64,000 nt of DNA from Myxococcales bacterium (GCA_020633315.1 JACKDV010000009.1:233465-297464), one strand, 5' to 3'; counted from the stretch's first letter, positions 56,267 through 64,000 are shown. The notes: a model not told the origin generated them from the sequence alone. A program made the numbers and translations.

Positions 56267-57487
56267 TCAGCCCCCCGCGAACAGCCGCACCTGGTCCTGC
56301 ACGTCCTTGGCCATGCGCAGGGCCTCGTCCCACTCGGGGTGGCGCAGGATCACGTAGCCGTCGCTCACCAGGGTCTGGGTCCAGTCGCGCCGCATCGCGC
56401 CCACCGGCAGCAGGTCCACCTCGCAGATCCACCGATGGTGCCTGGCGACCACCTCCTTCAGCCCCTCGATCCGCGTGATTCGGCCCTGGCCGGCGGCGCG
56501 CTTGAAGATGATCGCCACGTTGTGGCGCCGCGTGGCATCGGCCTCGAAGGCGCCCCAGCACACCGCCCGCGCCCACTCCACGTAGAGGTCGACGTCGGAG
56601 GTGTAGTTCATCTGGTCGATCAGCCGGGCGCCGCCCACCCGCTGGCCCACCTCGCCGAACACCACCTCGCCGTCGGCCTTGCGGTACCACTCGAGGTGGG
56701 TGAAGCCGGTGCCCATGCCCAGCGCCCGCAGCACGCCGCGGCCGAGCTGCAGGCCGGCCTGGATCCCCGGCGGGCTCAGGTCGCGCACCGTGCAGATCAC
56801 CGGGCTGATGTCGTGCACCGAGCGGGCGACGAGCGGGCGCGGCAGGTACTGCGCCACGTTCTCGTACACGGGGCGGCCGTCGATGCAGATGGTGTCATGG
56901 GTGAACTCCTCGCCCTCGACGAACTCCTCCACGCTCACCTCGGGCACCCGCACCAGGGCCGGCAGCACGCGCTCGAGCTGCGCCGCGGACTCGAGGCGGT
57001 AGGTGTTGGCGCTGCCCGCCCCGTCGATGGGCTTGATGATGAGGGGGTAGCCGATGCGCTCGGCCGCCGCGCGGCACTCGCTGGCGGTGCGGCAGCGGGC
57101 CGAGGCGGGCACCCGCAGCCCCGCGGCGGCGATTCGCTCCTTCATGAGCTGCTTGTCCCGGAAGCCTCGCACCGTGCTCACGCTCATGCCGGGCAGGCCG
57201 AAGCGCTCGCGCATGCGGGCGGCGAGCAGCACGGTGGGCTCCCACAGCGACTCCACGCGGTCCACGTTGCGCCCGCGCAGCCAGGCGTGGGCGCGCGCGA
57301 GCACGTCGTCCTCGTCGAAGAGGTTGGGCACCTGCAGGTAGCTGGTGAGCGCGGCCTTGGTCATGTCGGGGAGCGAGGACACCGGCCCGGAGCCGATGCC
57401 GTGCACCCGGGCGCCGACGGTGGCGAGCCCGCGGCTGAAGTGGGGCATCTCTTGCGGGTAGGCGGGGGCGATGAAGACGACGTCCAT
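56267..57487 (-). CDS. ATP-grasp ligase
   Basis: A 406-residue ATP-grasp protein. N-terminal Rossmann-like part (VVFIAPAYPQEMPHFSRGLATVGARVHGIG), then ATP-grasp features: FRDKQLMKERIAAAG, GYPLIIKPIDGAGSANTYR (glycine-type loop), VEEFVEGEEFTHDTICI and FGEVGQRVGGARLIDQ (metal-binding Glu). It should join a carboxylate to an amine or thiol using ATP, as in D-Ala-D-Ala or carboxylase-type enzymes; substrates unknown. It stands alone on the minus strand with no biosynthetic neighbours. The ATG at 57487 is used; the upstream residues are low-complexity. Confidence 0.85.
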   Translation of the reverse strand: MDVVFIAPAYPQEMPHFSRGLATVGARVHGIGSGPVSSLPDMTKAALTSYLQVPNLFDEDDVLARAHAWLRGRNVDRVESLWEPTVLLAARMRERFGLPGMSVSTVRGFRDKQLMKERIAAAGLRVPASARCRTASECRAAAERIGYPLIIKPIDGAGSANTYRLESAAQLERVLPALVRVPEVSVEEFVEGEEFTHDTICIDGRPVYENVAQYLPRPLVARSVHDISPVICTVRDLSPPGIQAGLQLGRGVLRALGMGTGFTHLEWYRKADGEVVFGEVGQRVGGARLIDQMNYTSDVDLYVEWARAVCWGAFEADATRRHNVAIIFKRAAGQGRITRIEGLKEVVARHHRWICEVDLLPVGAMRRDWTQTLVSDGYVILRHPEWDEALRMAKDVQDQVRLFAGG

Positions 57488-57651
57488 GGCAGCGACCGGA
57501 GGCCGCACTCATACCCGAAGCGCCGGGCGGGGCAAACGGGCATCACAGGGCCGACGGAACGCGGCTCGGAGCCCACGGGCGGCCCGGTGAGGGGCGGGTC
57601 GTCCCCGACCGAAGGTTGTGACGGAGGGGATGCTCGCGCCAGACTCGGGCC

Positions 57652-58408
57652 GTGCCTCGACTCGCCCTCCTCGTGCCGATCGCCGCGCTCTCCACGATGG
57701 GCTGTCGAGAGCCCGCTCGCCTCCGCTGCTCGTGGTGGGCGCGGGGTCCAGCGCCCAATTCGACGGGATGGCCGTGGTCGGCCACGACCAGGTCGCGCTG
57801 CGCTGCGACGGTGGGCGGCTGTGGCTGGCCGACACCTACGTGGGGCGCGGGGCCGGGACGGCAGTGACGGGGCAGGACTGCGACCTGCACGTGGAGGGCG
57901 GGCAGCCGTGGGACAACCACCGGGGCGCGATCCTGCTCGAGGGTGACTCGCGGCTGACCATGGCCAACGCCGTGGTGGCGCTCAACGGTCAGCCCTTCGA
58001 GCCGCTGTCGCCGTCGATCTACGCGGGGGCAGCTTCGACGTCTCCTTCTCGACGATCGTCGCCAACTACTACGAGGACGGTCCGGCCTCGCTGGCCTGCG
58101 CCGCCGGGGTGACCGGCCGCGTGCGCAACAGCATCGTGTCGTCCTTCGGGCCCTCGATCGACTGCGCCGGCCTCGACATCGCCCACGGGATCGTCGACGT
58201 GGAGGGCCTCGAATTCGACGGCGGGTGGTTCGTGTCGATGGTGTCGGACTCCGGGCAGCTGGTCGATCCCCACCTCAGCGACGTCGGCCACGCGGCGGTC
58301 CACGATCTCGCGCGCCGGGGCCTCGGCGATCCGCTGGTGGACTACGACGGTCAGGCACGCTCGGGCATCGTGGGCACGGTCGAGCCCGCCGGCCACGATC
58401 GCCCCTGA
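57652..58408 (+). pseudogene. Frameshifted beta-helix lipoprotein
   Basis: Three frames add up to one protein: a lipoprotein signal (VPIAALSTMGC, GTG 57652), then from ~57715 VALRCDGGRLWLADTYVGRG...AILLEGDSRLTMANAVVALNGQPFEP, then from ~58027 SFDVSFSTIVANYYEDG...NSIVSSFGPSIDCAGLDI...DPHLSDVGHAAVHDLARRG. The two joins each need one missing base (near 57706-57726 and in the G-run at 58025-58029). The product is like choice-of-anchor-Q/parallel beta-helix surface proteins. Either a recent pseudogene or two base-calling errors. Confidence 0.7.
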
Positions 58409-58452
58409 GCGCACGGGCCCGCGCCGGCGGTGAGCTGCGGGCCGAGGGCTGC

Positions 58453-58458
58453 TACGAT
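58453..58458 (+). promoter_or_regulatory. TACGAT -10-like element before lipoprotein gene
   Basis: TACGAT ends 7 nt before the ATG at 58466. Confidence 0.4.
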
Positions 58459-58465
58459 GGGTGCC

Positions 58466-58951
58466 ATGGTGCGTCCGTCCTGGTCGTGGGCCCTGCTGGC
58501 GTGCTCGCTCTCGTGGCTGGCGAGCGGCTGCGACGGCGACGTTCCCTCGCGCAACACGCTGAGCGGCTGGCCGCCGGGCGAGCCCGCCGTGGCTGGTGCG
58601 TGCAGCTTCGTGCTCACCCGAGCCAACCTCTATCACTCCACCGAGTGGCACCTCGACGTGGAGATCGCCGGCCAGAACACCGGACCCGAGGAGGTCAAGT
58701 GTGGCTTCTCGGCGCGGGCGGTGACCTCGAGCAACACCCCGCTCACCGACGCGGCCAAGGGCAGCAACACCCTGCCGCCAGGCGAGAGCTTCACCAAGGA
58801 GGCCGCGTCCCGCGAGGCCGACGTGACCGGCCTGAGCTCGGGCGCCGAGGAGGACGCGTGGGTCTACGTGGAGCTCTCCGAGGGCACCTGGCCGATGGCG
58901 AAGACCACCGGCGTCCACGTGAGCCCCGATCGCACGCGCCCGCCGAGCTGA
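58466..58951 (+). CDS. Lipoprotein of unknown function
   Basis: A 161-residue lipoprotein (lipobox L-A-S-G-C-D). The mature part looks like a small beta-sandwich: CSFVLTRANLYHSTEWHLDVEIAGQNTGPEEVKCGFSARAVTSSNT, a Pro/Gly turn and AWVYVELSEGTWPMAKTTGVHVSPD, with a Cys pair (CSF/KCGF) that may form a disulfide. No family recognised. Start ATG 58466 is supported by the TACGAT element. Confidence 0.75.
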   Translation: MVRPSWSWALLACSLSWLASGCDGDVPSRNTLSGWPPGEPAVAGACSFVLTRANLYHSTEWHLDVEIAGQNTGPEEVKCGFSARAVTSSNTPLTDAAKGSNTLPPGESFTKEAASREADVTGLSSGAEEDAWVYVELSEGTWPMAKTTGVHVSPDRTRPPS

Positions 58952-58981
58952 GAGACGACGGCAGCGCGGGCTCGGCCGCGC

Positions 58982-58987
58982 TACCAT
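58982..58987 (+). promoter_or_regulatory. TACCAT -10-like element before lipoprotein gene
   Basis: TACCAT ends 6 nt before the GTG at 58994. Confidence 0.4.
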
Positions 58988-58993
58988 GGTGGG

Positions 58994-59926
58994 GTGATCG
59001 CTCGCTCGTGGCTCACCGTGCTCCTCCTGGGCCTGGGCTGTGGTCCCACCCTGCCCTCGGATTCGGGCTCGGGCTCGGGCGACGGCTCGGGCACGACCAC
59101 CCTCGATCCCGACAGCGGCAGCTCTGCGACCACGGTGCCCAGCACGAGCACGAGCACGACCGGCGTGCCGCCGAGTACCACCAGCGATACGGGCATCGAT
59201 CCCGATGGCTCCTCGGATGGGTTCGTGTTCATCATGGAGCCCGACGGCGGTGGGATCTGCGGCTGCTGCGATCCCTTCGCCCAGGACTGTCCCTTCGGTG
59301 AGAAGTGCGTCGCGTGGGATCCCTCGGGCGGCAACCGGTGGGACTCCACGCGCTGCTCGTCCATCCCGCGCAACCCCGGGCACCCCGGTGATCCGTGCTC
59401 CGTGATCAACGGCCCGGCCTCCGGCCTCGACGACTGCGACCTCGGCTCGATGTGCTGGGGCGTCGACCCCGAGACCCTCGAGGGCACCTGCGTGGCGACC
59501 TGCTCGGGCGCGGAGGACGACCCGGTGTGTCCGCCCACGACCGATTGCGTGATCTCCAACAGCGGCGTGCTGCTGCTGTGCCTGCCCACCTGCGACCCGC
59601 TGGCCAGCGCCTGCGCTTCCGACGAGGCATGCGTGCCCTCCGAGCACGCCTTCGCGTGCATGTCGAGCACCTATGGCGCGGGGGCGGGCCCGGGGCAGGC
59701 ATGCGACCAGGTCTACGATTGCCAGCCGGGGCTGCTGTGCCGCTCGGTGCTCGACGTGGGGCCGCCCTGCGATCCCGGGGACCTGCGCTGCTGCACGCCC
59801 TACTGCGATCTCTCTGTGCCCGATCCTACGGCGGGCTGCCTCGACCCCGCGCAGGCGTGCACGTCGTGGTGGGGGGCCCGAGTGCCGCCGGCGGGCTACG
59901 AGGACGTGGGCTTCTGCGCCCAGTGA
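58994..59926 (+). CDS. Nannocystis-type Cys-rich lipoprotein
   Basis: A 310-residue lipoprotein: signal with L-G-L-G-C, a Ser/Gly/Thr/Asp linker to ~75, then about 26 Cys in a compact domain beginning GGGICGCCDPFAQDCPFGEKCVAW and containing DPCSVINGPASGLDDCDLGSMCWG, CVATCSGAEDDPVCPPTTDC and DEACVPSEHAFACMSS. Proteins like this are common in Nannocystaceae and, as I recall, are often wrongly named ribulose-phosphate epimerase; nothing here supports an epimerase. Probable surface protein of unknown role. GTG 58994 with TACCAT 6 nt upstream. Confidence 0.85.
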   Translation: MIARSWLTVLLLGLGCGPTLPSDSGSGSGDGSGTTTLDPDSGSSATTVPSTSTSTTGVPPSTTSDTGIDPDGSSDGFVFIMEPDGGGICGCCDPFAQDCPFGEKCVAWDPSGGNRWDSTRCSSIPRNPGHPGDPCSVINGPASGLDDCDLGSMCWGVDPETLEGTCVATCSGAEDDPVCPPTTDCVISNSGVLLLCLPTCDPLASACASDEACVPSEHAFACMSSTYGAGAGPGQACDQVYDCQPGLLCRSVLDVGPPCDPGDLRCCTPYCDLSVPDPTAGCLDPAQACTSWWGARVPPAGYEDVGFCAQ

Positions 59927-59929
59927 TGG

Positions 59930-60029
59930 TCGCACTAGTGTGCGAAAGGCGCCGATTGAACTAAAATAATCCTTTATTTTTCATCCAATTTTTTGGAAAA
60001 AGTAAAAGAATACTTTAGATTCATTGGTC
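59930..60029 (+). promoter_or_regulatory. AT-rich promoter island of the AbiE operon
   Basis: About 70 bases (59958-60026) are mostly A and T in contrast to all surroundings. A promoter fits well: -35 TTGGAA (59993-59998), 17-nt spacer, -10 TAGATT (60016-60021), then GTG at 60030 only 8 nt later. This would give a leaderless or near-leaderless transcript for the toxin-antitoxin pair. Confidence 0.7.
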
Positions 60030-60596
60030 GTGAGGCCGGACAAGAGCGCACTTCGCGAGCTCGCTGCAGCTCAAGACGGCTACTTCTCTCTCGATCAGGC
60101 ACAGGAGGCCGGGTATTCGTCCCAGCTCATCCGCTATCACTGTAACGCCGGCATGTTCCAACGGATTCGTCGAGGGATCTATCGGCTTTCCGACTACCCA
60201 GAGAGCGAGCGTCCCGACCTGACGATCGTGTGGCTGTGGTCGGGACGGCTCGGGGTCTTCTCTCATGGGACGGCGCTCTCGCTCCACGGGCTATCCGATC
60301 TCCTTCCCGAGCGGATCCACATGACGCTCCCGCTCTCGGAGCGTGGACGATCGCGCTCGCTCCCCGCGGGTCTGCTCCTCCACTACGCGGAGATATCGAG
60401 CTCGGAGATGGGCTGGCATGGGAGTGTACCGGTGACATCACCCTCTCGAACTCTATACGACTGCATCGCGAGTGGGCTCAGCCCCTCCTTGCTGCGGCAG
60501 GCGCTCGAGCAGGCGGTAGAGCGTGGGCTGCTCGACGTACTCGGCATCACGAGGATCGCGGAGAGCATCGATGCCCTGGAACGGAGGGGCGAGTGA
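60030..60596 (+). CDS. AbiEi-family antitoxin (type IV)
   Basis: A 188-residue antitoxin-repressor. The N-terminus is an AbiEi winged helix: LRELAAAQDGYFSLDQAQEAGYSSQLIRYHCNAGMFQRIRRGIYRLSDYP. The C-terminal domain has GVFSHGTALSLHGLSDLLPERIHMTLP and VPVTSPSRTLYDCIASGLSPSLLRQALEQAVERGLL. In AbiE systems it represses the operon and counters the nucleotidyltransferase toxin. The GTG at 60030 is preferred over TTG 60024 since the promoter lies just before it. Its TGA overlaps the toxin GTG (GTGA). Codon use is less GC-biased than in neighbours: likely acquired. Confidence 0.9.
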   Translation: MRPDKSALRELAAAQDGYFSLDQAQEAGYSSQLIRYHCNAGMFQRIRRGIYRLSDYPESERPDLTIVWLWSGRLGVFSHGTALSLHGLSDLLPERIHMTLPLSERGRSRSLPAGLLLHYAEISSSEMGWHGSVPVTSPSRTLYDCIASGLSPSLLRQALEQAVERGLLDVLGITRIAESIDALERRGE

Positions 60597-61492
60597 GCAA
60601 GGTGTATCGAACACCGGCGGCGTTCAAGACGGCCGTGGAGCAACGCCTTCGACAGCAGAGCGCTGACGGCCAGGATCTCGGCCGCATGCGACAGTTGCTG
60701 GTCTACGATCGCTTCCTTGCCCGAGTCGCGGAGGAGCTCGGTGATGCCGTCGTGCTCAAGGGGGGACTGGCCCTCGAGCTACGGCTCGGAAGGGCGCGCA
60801 CCACCAAGGATATGGACCTCCGAGCATCGGGCGACGGTACGACGCTGCTGGAGCGGTTCCAGCGTGCGGGGCGTCTCGATCTCGGCGACTTCATGGCCTA
60901 CGAGGTCCGTTCTCACAAGCACTCGGCCATCCTGGGGAAGGGGGCAAGGTACGAGGGGCAGCGATTCAGAGTAGAGGGAAAGATCGCCGGCACGACGTAT
61001 GGCAACCCATTCGCCCTAGACGTCGGGATCGGTGATCCCATGCTCGGCGAGCCAGATCAGATCGTAGCGCCCGACCGCCTTGGGTTCGCAGGGATCGCTC
61101 CACCAAGGATACGGATCTACCCAGTCGAGACCCATCTTGCCGAGAAGCTACATGCCTACACGGTTCGGGAGGATGGCGACAATTCGCGCGACAAGGACCT
61201 GCCCGATATCGCGTTGATTGCCAGTGAGATCCCCCTGGTTGCGGATCGTCTCGGTGACGCAATCGCCAAGACCTTCGAGTTCCGAGCTACCCATCCGATC
61301 CCGAGGTGTCTACCCGAGCCACCCGTGTCCTGGCGCGTGCCCTATGCAGAGAAGGTCCGCGAGTTCGGATTGCCGTGGGAGACGCTCGAAGACTGCTATG
61401 ACCGTGCGCGCCGCTTCCTCGATCCCGTTCTCCAGGGGCTTCGAGGCGCGCTTTGGGAGCCCGGCGGTTGGGCATGGCAGGTCGAGCCTTGA
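60593..61492 (+). CDS. AbiEii-family nucleotidyltransferase toxin (type IV)
   Basis: A 299-residue toxin of the AbiEii/AbiGii family. Motif I: VVLKGGLALELRLG (K56, G57-G58), then RARTTKDMDLR with D73-x-D75 as metal ligands; later PFALDVGIGDPM (further Asp) and YPVETHLAEKLHAYT (motif IV Lys). Known relatives transfer nucleotides to RNA, for instance tRNA acceptor stems in mycobacterial MenT3, and stop growth. The GTG start overlaps the antitoxin stop; GGAGGGG (60584-60590) is its ribosome site. AT-richer codons as in the antitoxin. No prophage or transposase is nearby, so how it came is not seen. Confidence 0.92.
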   Translation: MSKVYRTPAAFKTAVEQRLRQQSADGQDLGRMRQLLVYDRFLARVAEELGDAVVLKGGLALELRLGRARTTKDMDLRASGDGTTLLERFQRAGRLDLGDFMAYEVRSHKHSAILGKGARYEGQRFRVEGKIAGTTYGNPFALDVGIGDPMLGEPDQIVAPDRLGFAGIAPPRIRIYPVETHLAEKLHAYTVREDGDNSRDKDLPDIALIASEIPLVADRLGDAIAKTFEFRATHPIPRCLPEPPVSWRVPYAEKVREFGLPWETLEDCYDRARRFLDPVLQGLRGALWEPGGWAWQVEP

Positions 61493-61526
61493 GCAAGCGC
61501 GGTGGTCATCGGAACGCTGCGCCGCG

Positions 61527-62108
61527 CTAGCTCCGGCTCCCGTCGTCGGGCGGGCAGCAGCTCGATGGCGTGCAGGGCGAGCGGGGCTCGTAGCCCATCA
61601 GCGCCCCGCGGTGGTCGAGCTCGAGGTGGCAGCATCGCTCGAGCCGGGTCATCAGCTCGGCCCGGCCGCGACGCACGCGAGACTTGATCGCGGGCAGCGA
61701 CAGGCCGAGGCGCTCGGCCGCCTCGCGCTGGGTGAGGTCCTGCAGCTCGGTCAGCTCGAGCACCTCGCGGTGGGGCTCGGGCAGGGCGCGCACGGTGGCC
61801 GCGAGCCAGGCCGCGAGCAGGCTGCGGTCGCCGTCGTCCTCGGCGGGCTCGGGCGCCGCGATGGCGTCGGGCAAGGCCTCGGCGGGGCGACGGCGTCGGT
61901 AGTGATCCGAGACCACGTTGGCGGCGATCCGCCGGATCCACCCCGCGAGACGCTCGTCGTCGCGGAGCTGCTCGCGGCGACCCTGCACGCGCAGGAATAC
62001 CTCCTGCACGAGGTCGTCGCGCACCGCGGGGTCGTCCACGCGACGACGCACGTAGCGACGCACGTCGTCGACGAAGCTCTCGAGGGCAGGGGAGGATCCG
62101 GCGTCCAT
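61527..62108 (-). CDS. SigZ-like ECF sigma factor with Cys tail
   Basis: A 193-residue ECF sigma factor. Region 2: VRDDLVQEVFLRVQGRREQLRDDERLAGWIRRIAANVVSDHYRRRRP; region 4: LPEPHREVLELTELQDLTQREAAERLGLSLPAIKSRVRRGRAELMTRLERCC. The C-terminal tail H-L-E-L-D-H-R-G after the C-C and then SPCTPSSCCPP holds six or so Cys and fits SigZ-type factors, where the tail may sense metal or metalloid; this is inference. The start ATG 62108 is 2 nt after the ArsI-like gene, so both are one operon. Confidence 0.9.
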   Translation of the reverse strand: MDAGSSPALESFVDDVRRYVRRRVDDPAVRDDLVQEVFLRVQGRREQLRDDERLAGWIRRIAANVVSDHYRRRRPAEALPDAIAAPEPAEDDGDRSLLAAWLAATVRALPEPHREVLELTELQDLTQREAAERLGLSLPAIKSRVRRGRAELMTRLERCCHLELDHRGALMGYEPRSPCTPSSCCPPDDGSRS

Positions 62109-62110
62109 GC

Positions 62111-62665
62111 TCACGAGCAGCAGGTGGGGGCGCAGCAGGGCTCGTCGGAGGCCTCCTGGGCGGTCTCGGTGGGAGCCGGCTCGGAGGCGCTGGCCTGGGG
62201 CCCGCAGCAGGGGGGCGCGGCGAGCTCCCGAGGGCCCACCTGGCCCCGCGAGTGCACGGGGCTGTCTGCCTCGGTCACGATGAACAGCTCCCAGCGGTGG
62301 CCATCGGGATCGGTGAACCAGATCTTGTCCTGCACCGCGTAGCAGCAGGTGACCTGGCCCTCCACCTCGCCGCCGTAGCCCGCGGCGCGCAGGCGGTCGG
62401 CGACCACGTCGATGCCGGCGTGGCGCTGCACCTGGATCCCGAAGTGCTGGGGCAGAGGGGGCGCCACGGCCTGCGGGGTCTCGTTGAGCGCGAGGTTGAG
62501 GGGTGGATCGAGGACCTCGAACTTGGCGTAGCCGGGACGGACCTTGGTGGGCTCCTGCCCGAACAGCGCGCGGTAGAAGGCGGTCGCCCGGGCGGCATCG
62601 CGGACCGCGAGGGCCACGTGGACACGGGTGGGGGTGGGAAACTCGACGGCAGATTCGGTCTTCAT
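62111..62665 (-). CDS. ArsI/CadI-family dioxygenase
   Basis: A 184-residue VOC-fold protein. Candidate ligands match ArsI C-As lyase: H16 (RVHVALAV), H74 (PQHFGIQV), vicinal C107-C108 (VTCCYAVQDKIWF) and E126 (WELF). ArsI cleaves the carbon-arsenic bond in trivalent organoarsenicals such as methylarsenite with Fe(II) and oxygen; CadI relatives respond to cadmium. The C-terminus has extra Cys (PPCCG, then PCCAPTCCS) that could sequester metal(loid). First gene of an operon with the SigZ-like factor, 2 nt apart. No ArsR, arsenite pump or arsenate reductase is in the window. Confidence 0.9.
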   Translation of the reverse strand: MKTESAVEFPTPTRVHVALAVRDAARATAFYRALFGQEPTKVRPGYAKFEVLDPPLNLALNETPQAVAPPLPQHFGIQVQRHAGIDVVADRLRAAGYGGEVEGQVTCCYAVQDKIWFTDPDGHRWELFIVTEADSPVHSRGQVGPRELAAPPCCGPQASASEPAPTETAQEASDEPCCAPTCCS

Positions 62666-62768
62666 GGGCTCGGGGGGAAAGGACGTGCTCGCCCGGAAAA
62701 GGATGCTCGAATTCTCGGGACGAGGCCGAGGGGAATGCGCGGGGCCGGCCGTGCGTGCAGGAGCCGCC

Positions 62769-63950
62769 GTGAAGCCGGTCCTCTTCGCTTGCCTGCTCGC
62801 CGCGTGCTCTGCGGCGGCTCCCGATCCTGTGCCGTCGCCCGTGCGGGAGCCTCGCGAGGTCGCCGGGGCGCCGAGCGAGGTCGAAGGGTCGTCGTCCTCC
62901 GAGCGCGAGGCCGAGGCCGGAGCCTCCGTCGATGTTGGGGCCGAGCCGGGCGGGGTCGCTCGGGTCGAGCCGGGCGAGCCTTCCGGCGTGGTGCAGGCAG
63001 GCTCGCCTCCGTCGGGTGAGCGAGCCGGCGTCGACGAGCCCGCGTCCCTGGTCGCCGCGATCGCTGCCCTGCAAGAGCTGACGCCCGACCCCGCGCCCGC
63101 GCACACCACCAACGACGTGCACTACCTGGTCAGCAACGAGCGGCGACACGACCTGTTCCGCCCCGAGCTCGACGAGCGCGGCGGCGTGCAGCTCGGCGTG
63201 GGCACCGACCAGAACTACGTGATGGCGGCCTGGTCGCGACCCGAGCTGCTGGTGATCGTCGACTTCGATCAGCAGGTGATCGACCTGCACGCGGTCCACG
63301 GGGCGCTGCTGGCCGCAGCCCCCACGGTGGAGGACTTCCGTCGGCTGTGGAGCGAGGAGGGCACCGACGAGGCCCACGCGGCCGTGCGCGCGGCCGAGCC
63401 CGATCGCGCGCGGCGGGCCGAGCTGCTCGTGCGCTACGACGAGACGCGGCCCGTGGTCGACAAGCGCCTGCGCACGCTCTCCCGCCGCTACGCCGAGCTG
63501 GGCGTGCACTCGTACCTCGACACCCCCGCGCAGTACCGCTTCGTGGCCGAGCTCCACGCCCGGGGCCGGGTGGTGGCGATCCGCGGCGACTTCACCGTCG
63601 ACGGGGTGCTGCGCGAGCTCGCCTCGGTGCTCGAGGCCCACGGCCTGCGGATCGAGGTGCTCTACCTGAGCAACATCGAGCAGTACCTCGCCTACCGCAA
63701 GCCCTTCCGCGCCAACATGCTCGCGCTGCCCCTGGCCGAGGACGCGCTGGTGCTGCGCACCCTGCCGGGCAAGCCGGCGGGCTTCCACTACTTCTTGCAG
63801 AGCGGCGACGACTTCCTCGCGTGGATGCGCGAGAGTCGGGGCTCCACGGTCTACCGCATGGTGGGCAAGGCCAAGGGCGACCCTCCCTTGACCGCCAACG
63901 AGCGCGTGGTGCTCACGGGTCGACCCGACGACCCGCCCGCGGAGGGCTGA
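62769..63950 (+). CDS. Lipoprotein, LIC_10091-like
   Basis: A 393-residue lipoprotein (V-K-P-V-L-F-A-C-L-L-A-A-C). A Glu/Ser/Pro/Gly-rich linker to ~105, then a folded domain: DVHYLVSNERRHDLFRPELDERGGVQLGVGTDQNYVMAAWSRPELLVIVDFDQQVIDLHAVHGALL, HSYLDTPAQYRFVAELHARGRVVAIRGDFTVDGVLRELA, EVLYLSNIEQYLAYRKPF and DALVLRTLPGKPAGFHYFLQSG. I recall lipoproteins of this kind in Leptospira (LIC_10091) and myxobacteria, with a fold similar to SAM-dependent methyltransferases; unverified. GTG 62769 with caggag just upstream. Divergent from the ArsI operon. Confidence 0.7.
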   Translation: MKPVLFACLLAACSAAAPDPVPSPVREPREVAGAPSEVEGSSSSEREAEAGASVDVGAEPGGVARVEPGEPSGVVQAGSPPSGERAGVDEPASLVAAIAALQELTPDPAPAHTTNDVHYLVSNERRHDLFRPELDERGGVQLGVGTDQNYVMAAWSRPELLVIVDFDQQVIDLHAVHGALLAAAPTVEDFRRLWSEEGTDEAHAAVRAAEPDRARRAELLVRYDETRPVVDKRLRTLSRRYAELGVHSYLDTPAQYRFVAELHARGRVVAIRGDFTVDGVLRELASVLEAHGLRIEVLYLSNIEQYLAYRKPFRANMLALPLAEDALVLRTLPGKPAGFHYFLQSGDDFLAWMRESRGSTVYRMVGKAKGDPPLTANERVVLTGRPDDPPAEG

Positions 63951-64000
63951 TCGCCGGTCTGCGCCCGCCCGAGCCGGCCGTCACTCCGAGGGCGGGTTGA

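Noticed and set aside
58994..59926. Ribulose-phosphate 3-epimerase
   Set aside because: Similar lipoproteins are often given that name, but the sequence is a Cys-rich surface protein with no TIM-barrel motif.

Overview
The window is very GC-rich DNA with dense genes on both strands, tight operons with ATGA-type overlaps and frequent GTG starts. Several traits point to a myxobacterium of the Nannocystineae type (Nannocystis, Plesiocystis or Enhygromyxa): many lipoproteins with Ser/Thr/Gly/Asp-rich linkers, a C-terminal Cys/TM/Arg sorting signal of the MYXO-CTERM kind, Hanks-type Ser/Thr kinases with PEGA or TPR tails, FG-GAP and beta-helix surface proteins, a DUF1552/DUF1592 pair and ECF sigma factors. 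This assignment is inference from gene content; there is no rRNA or other phylogenetic marker here. No tRNA, rRNA, CRISPR array, insertion sequence or phage gene was recognised.

Layout. 1-5.2 kb: 3' end of a peptidase-MA/TPR gene, then a minus-strand operon of biotin carboxylase, alpha/beta hydrolase and a glutaconyl-CoA-decarboxylase-like carboxyltransferase, with no biotin carrier gene. 5.3-6.7 kb: a hypothetical protein, a VanZ-like protein and a Cys-rich lipoprotein. 6.7-10.2 kb: an accessory-looking stretch with an AT-rich island carrying nested inverted repeats, an RHH protein, a coiled-coil membrane protein, and on the minus strand a 140-aa toxin-domain-like protein overlapping a winged-helix/TPR gene. 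10.3-14.2 kb: operon of HAD phosphatase, organophosphate-type MFS transporter and a PMT-like membrane glycosyltransferase. 14.4-18.8 kb: PEGA Ser/Thr kinase, mtnA, an LPMO-like secreted protein and an outer-membrane-like protein. 18.8-26.4 kb: minus-strand surface genes (cupin, beta-propeller/dihaem cytochrome, beta-helix lipoprotein, Kazal-like lipoprotein, FG-GAP lipoprotein). 26.6-30.2 kb: class II amidotransferase and membrane proteins. 30.2-34.7 kb: ECF sigma factor, DUF1592 and DUF1552 proteins and a lipoprotein. 34.9-43.8 kb: a kinase-TPR protein with a non-RD active site, small secreted proteins, a RecQ-phosphoribosyltransferase fusion, a Nudix hydrolase, a degenerate kinase, a deletion scar holding TetR and oxidoreductase remnants, and a GNAT. 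43.9-49.2 kb: lipoprotein, thioredoxin-TPR protein and a three-gene membrane operon (TM/alpha-toroid protein, small anchored protein, HTTM protein). 49.1-59.9 kb: hybrid histidine kinase, JmjC/cupin, PAP2-VanZ fusion, double-CDGSH protein, exonuclease III, ATP-grasp ligase, a frameshifted beta-helix lipoprotein and two lipoproteins. 59.9-61.5 kb: an AbiE-type toxin-antitoxin pair behind an AT-rich promoter island. 61.5-64 kb: an ArsI/CadI-like dioxygenase with a SigZ-like ECF sigma factor, then a lipoprotein.

Genes that appear to work together: the carboxylase operon (acyl-CoA metabolism); HAD-MFS-glycosyltransferase (phosphorylated sugar uptake and envelope sugars); sigma-DUF1592-DUF1552 (secreted redox or processing pair); HTTM-toroid-anchor (unknown membrane modification); AbiEi-AbiEii (type IV toxin-antitoxin); ArsI-SigZ (metalloid response). 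A feature across the window is a TAnnnT hexamer 5-11 nt before the start codon of about 20 genes, which suggests leaderless or near-leaderless transcription as a common mode. The best candidates for something undescribed are the HTTM/toroid operon, the orphan toxin-domain/winged-helix-TPR operon, and the AT-rich island with paired CTCATC/GATGAG repeats.
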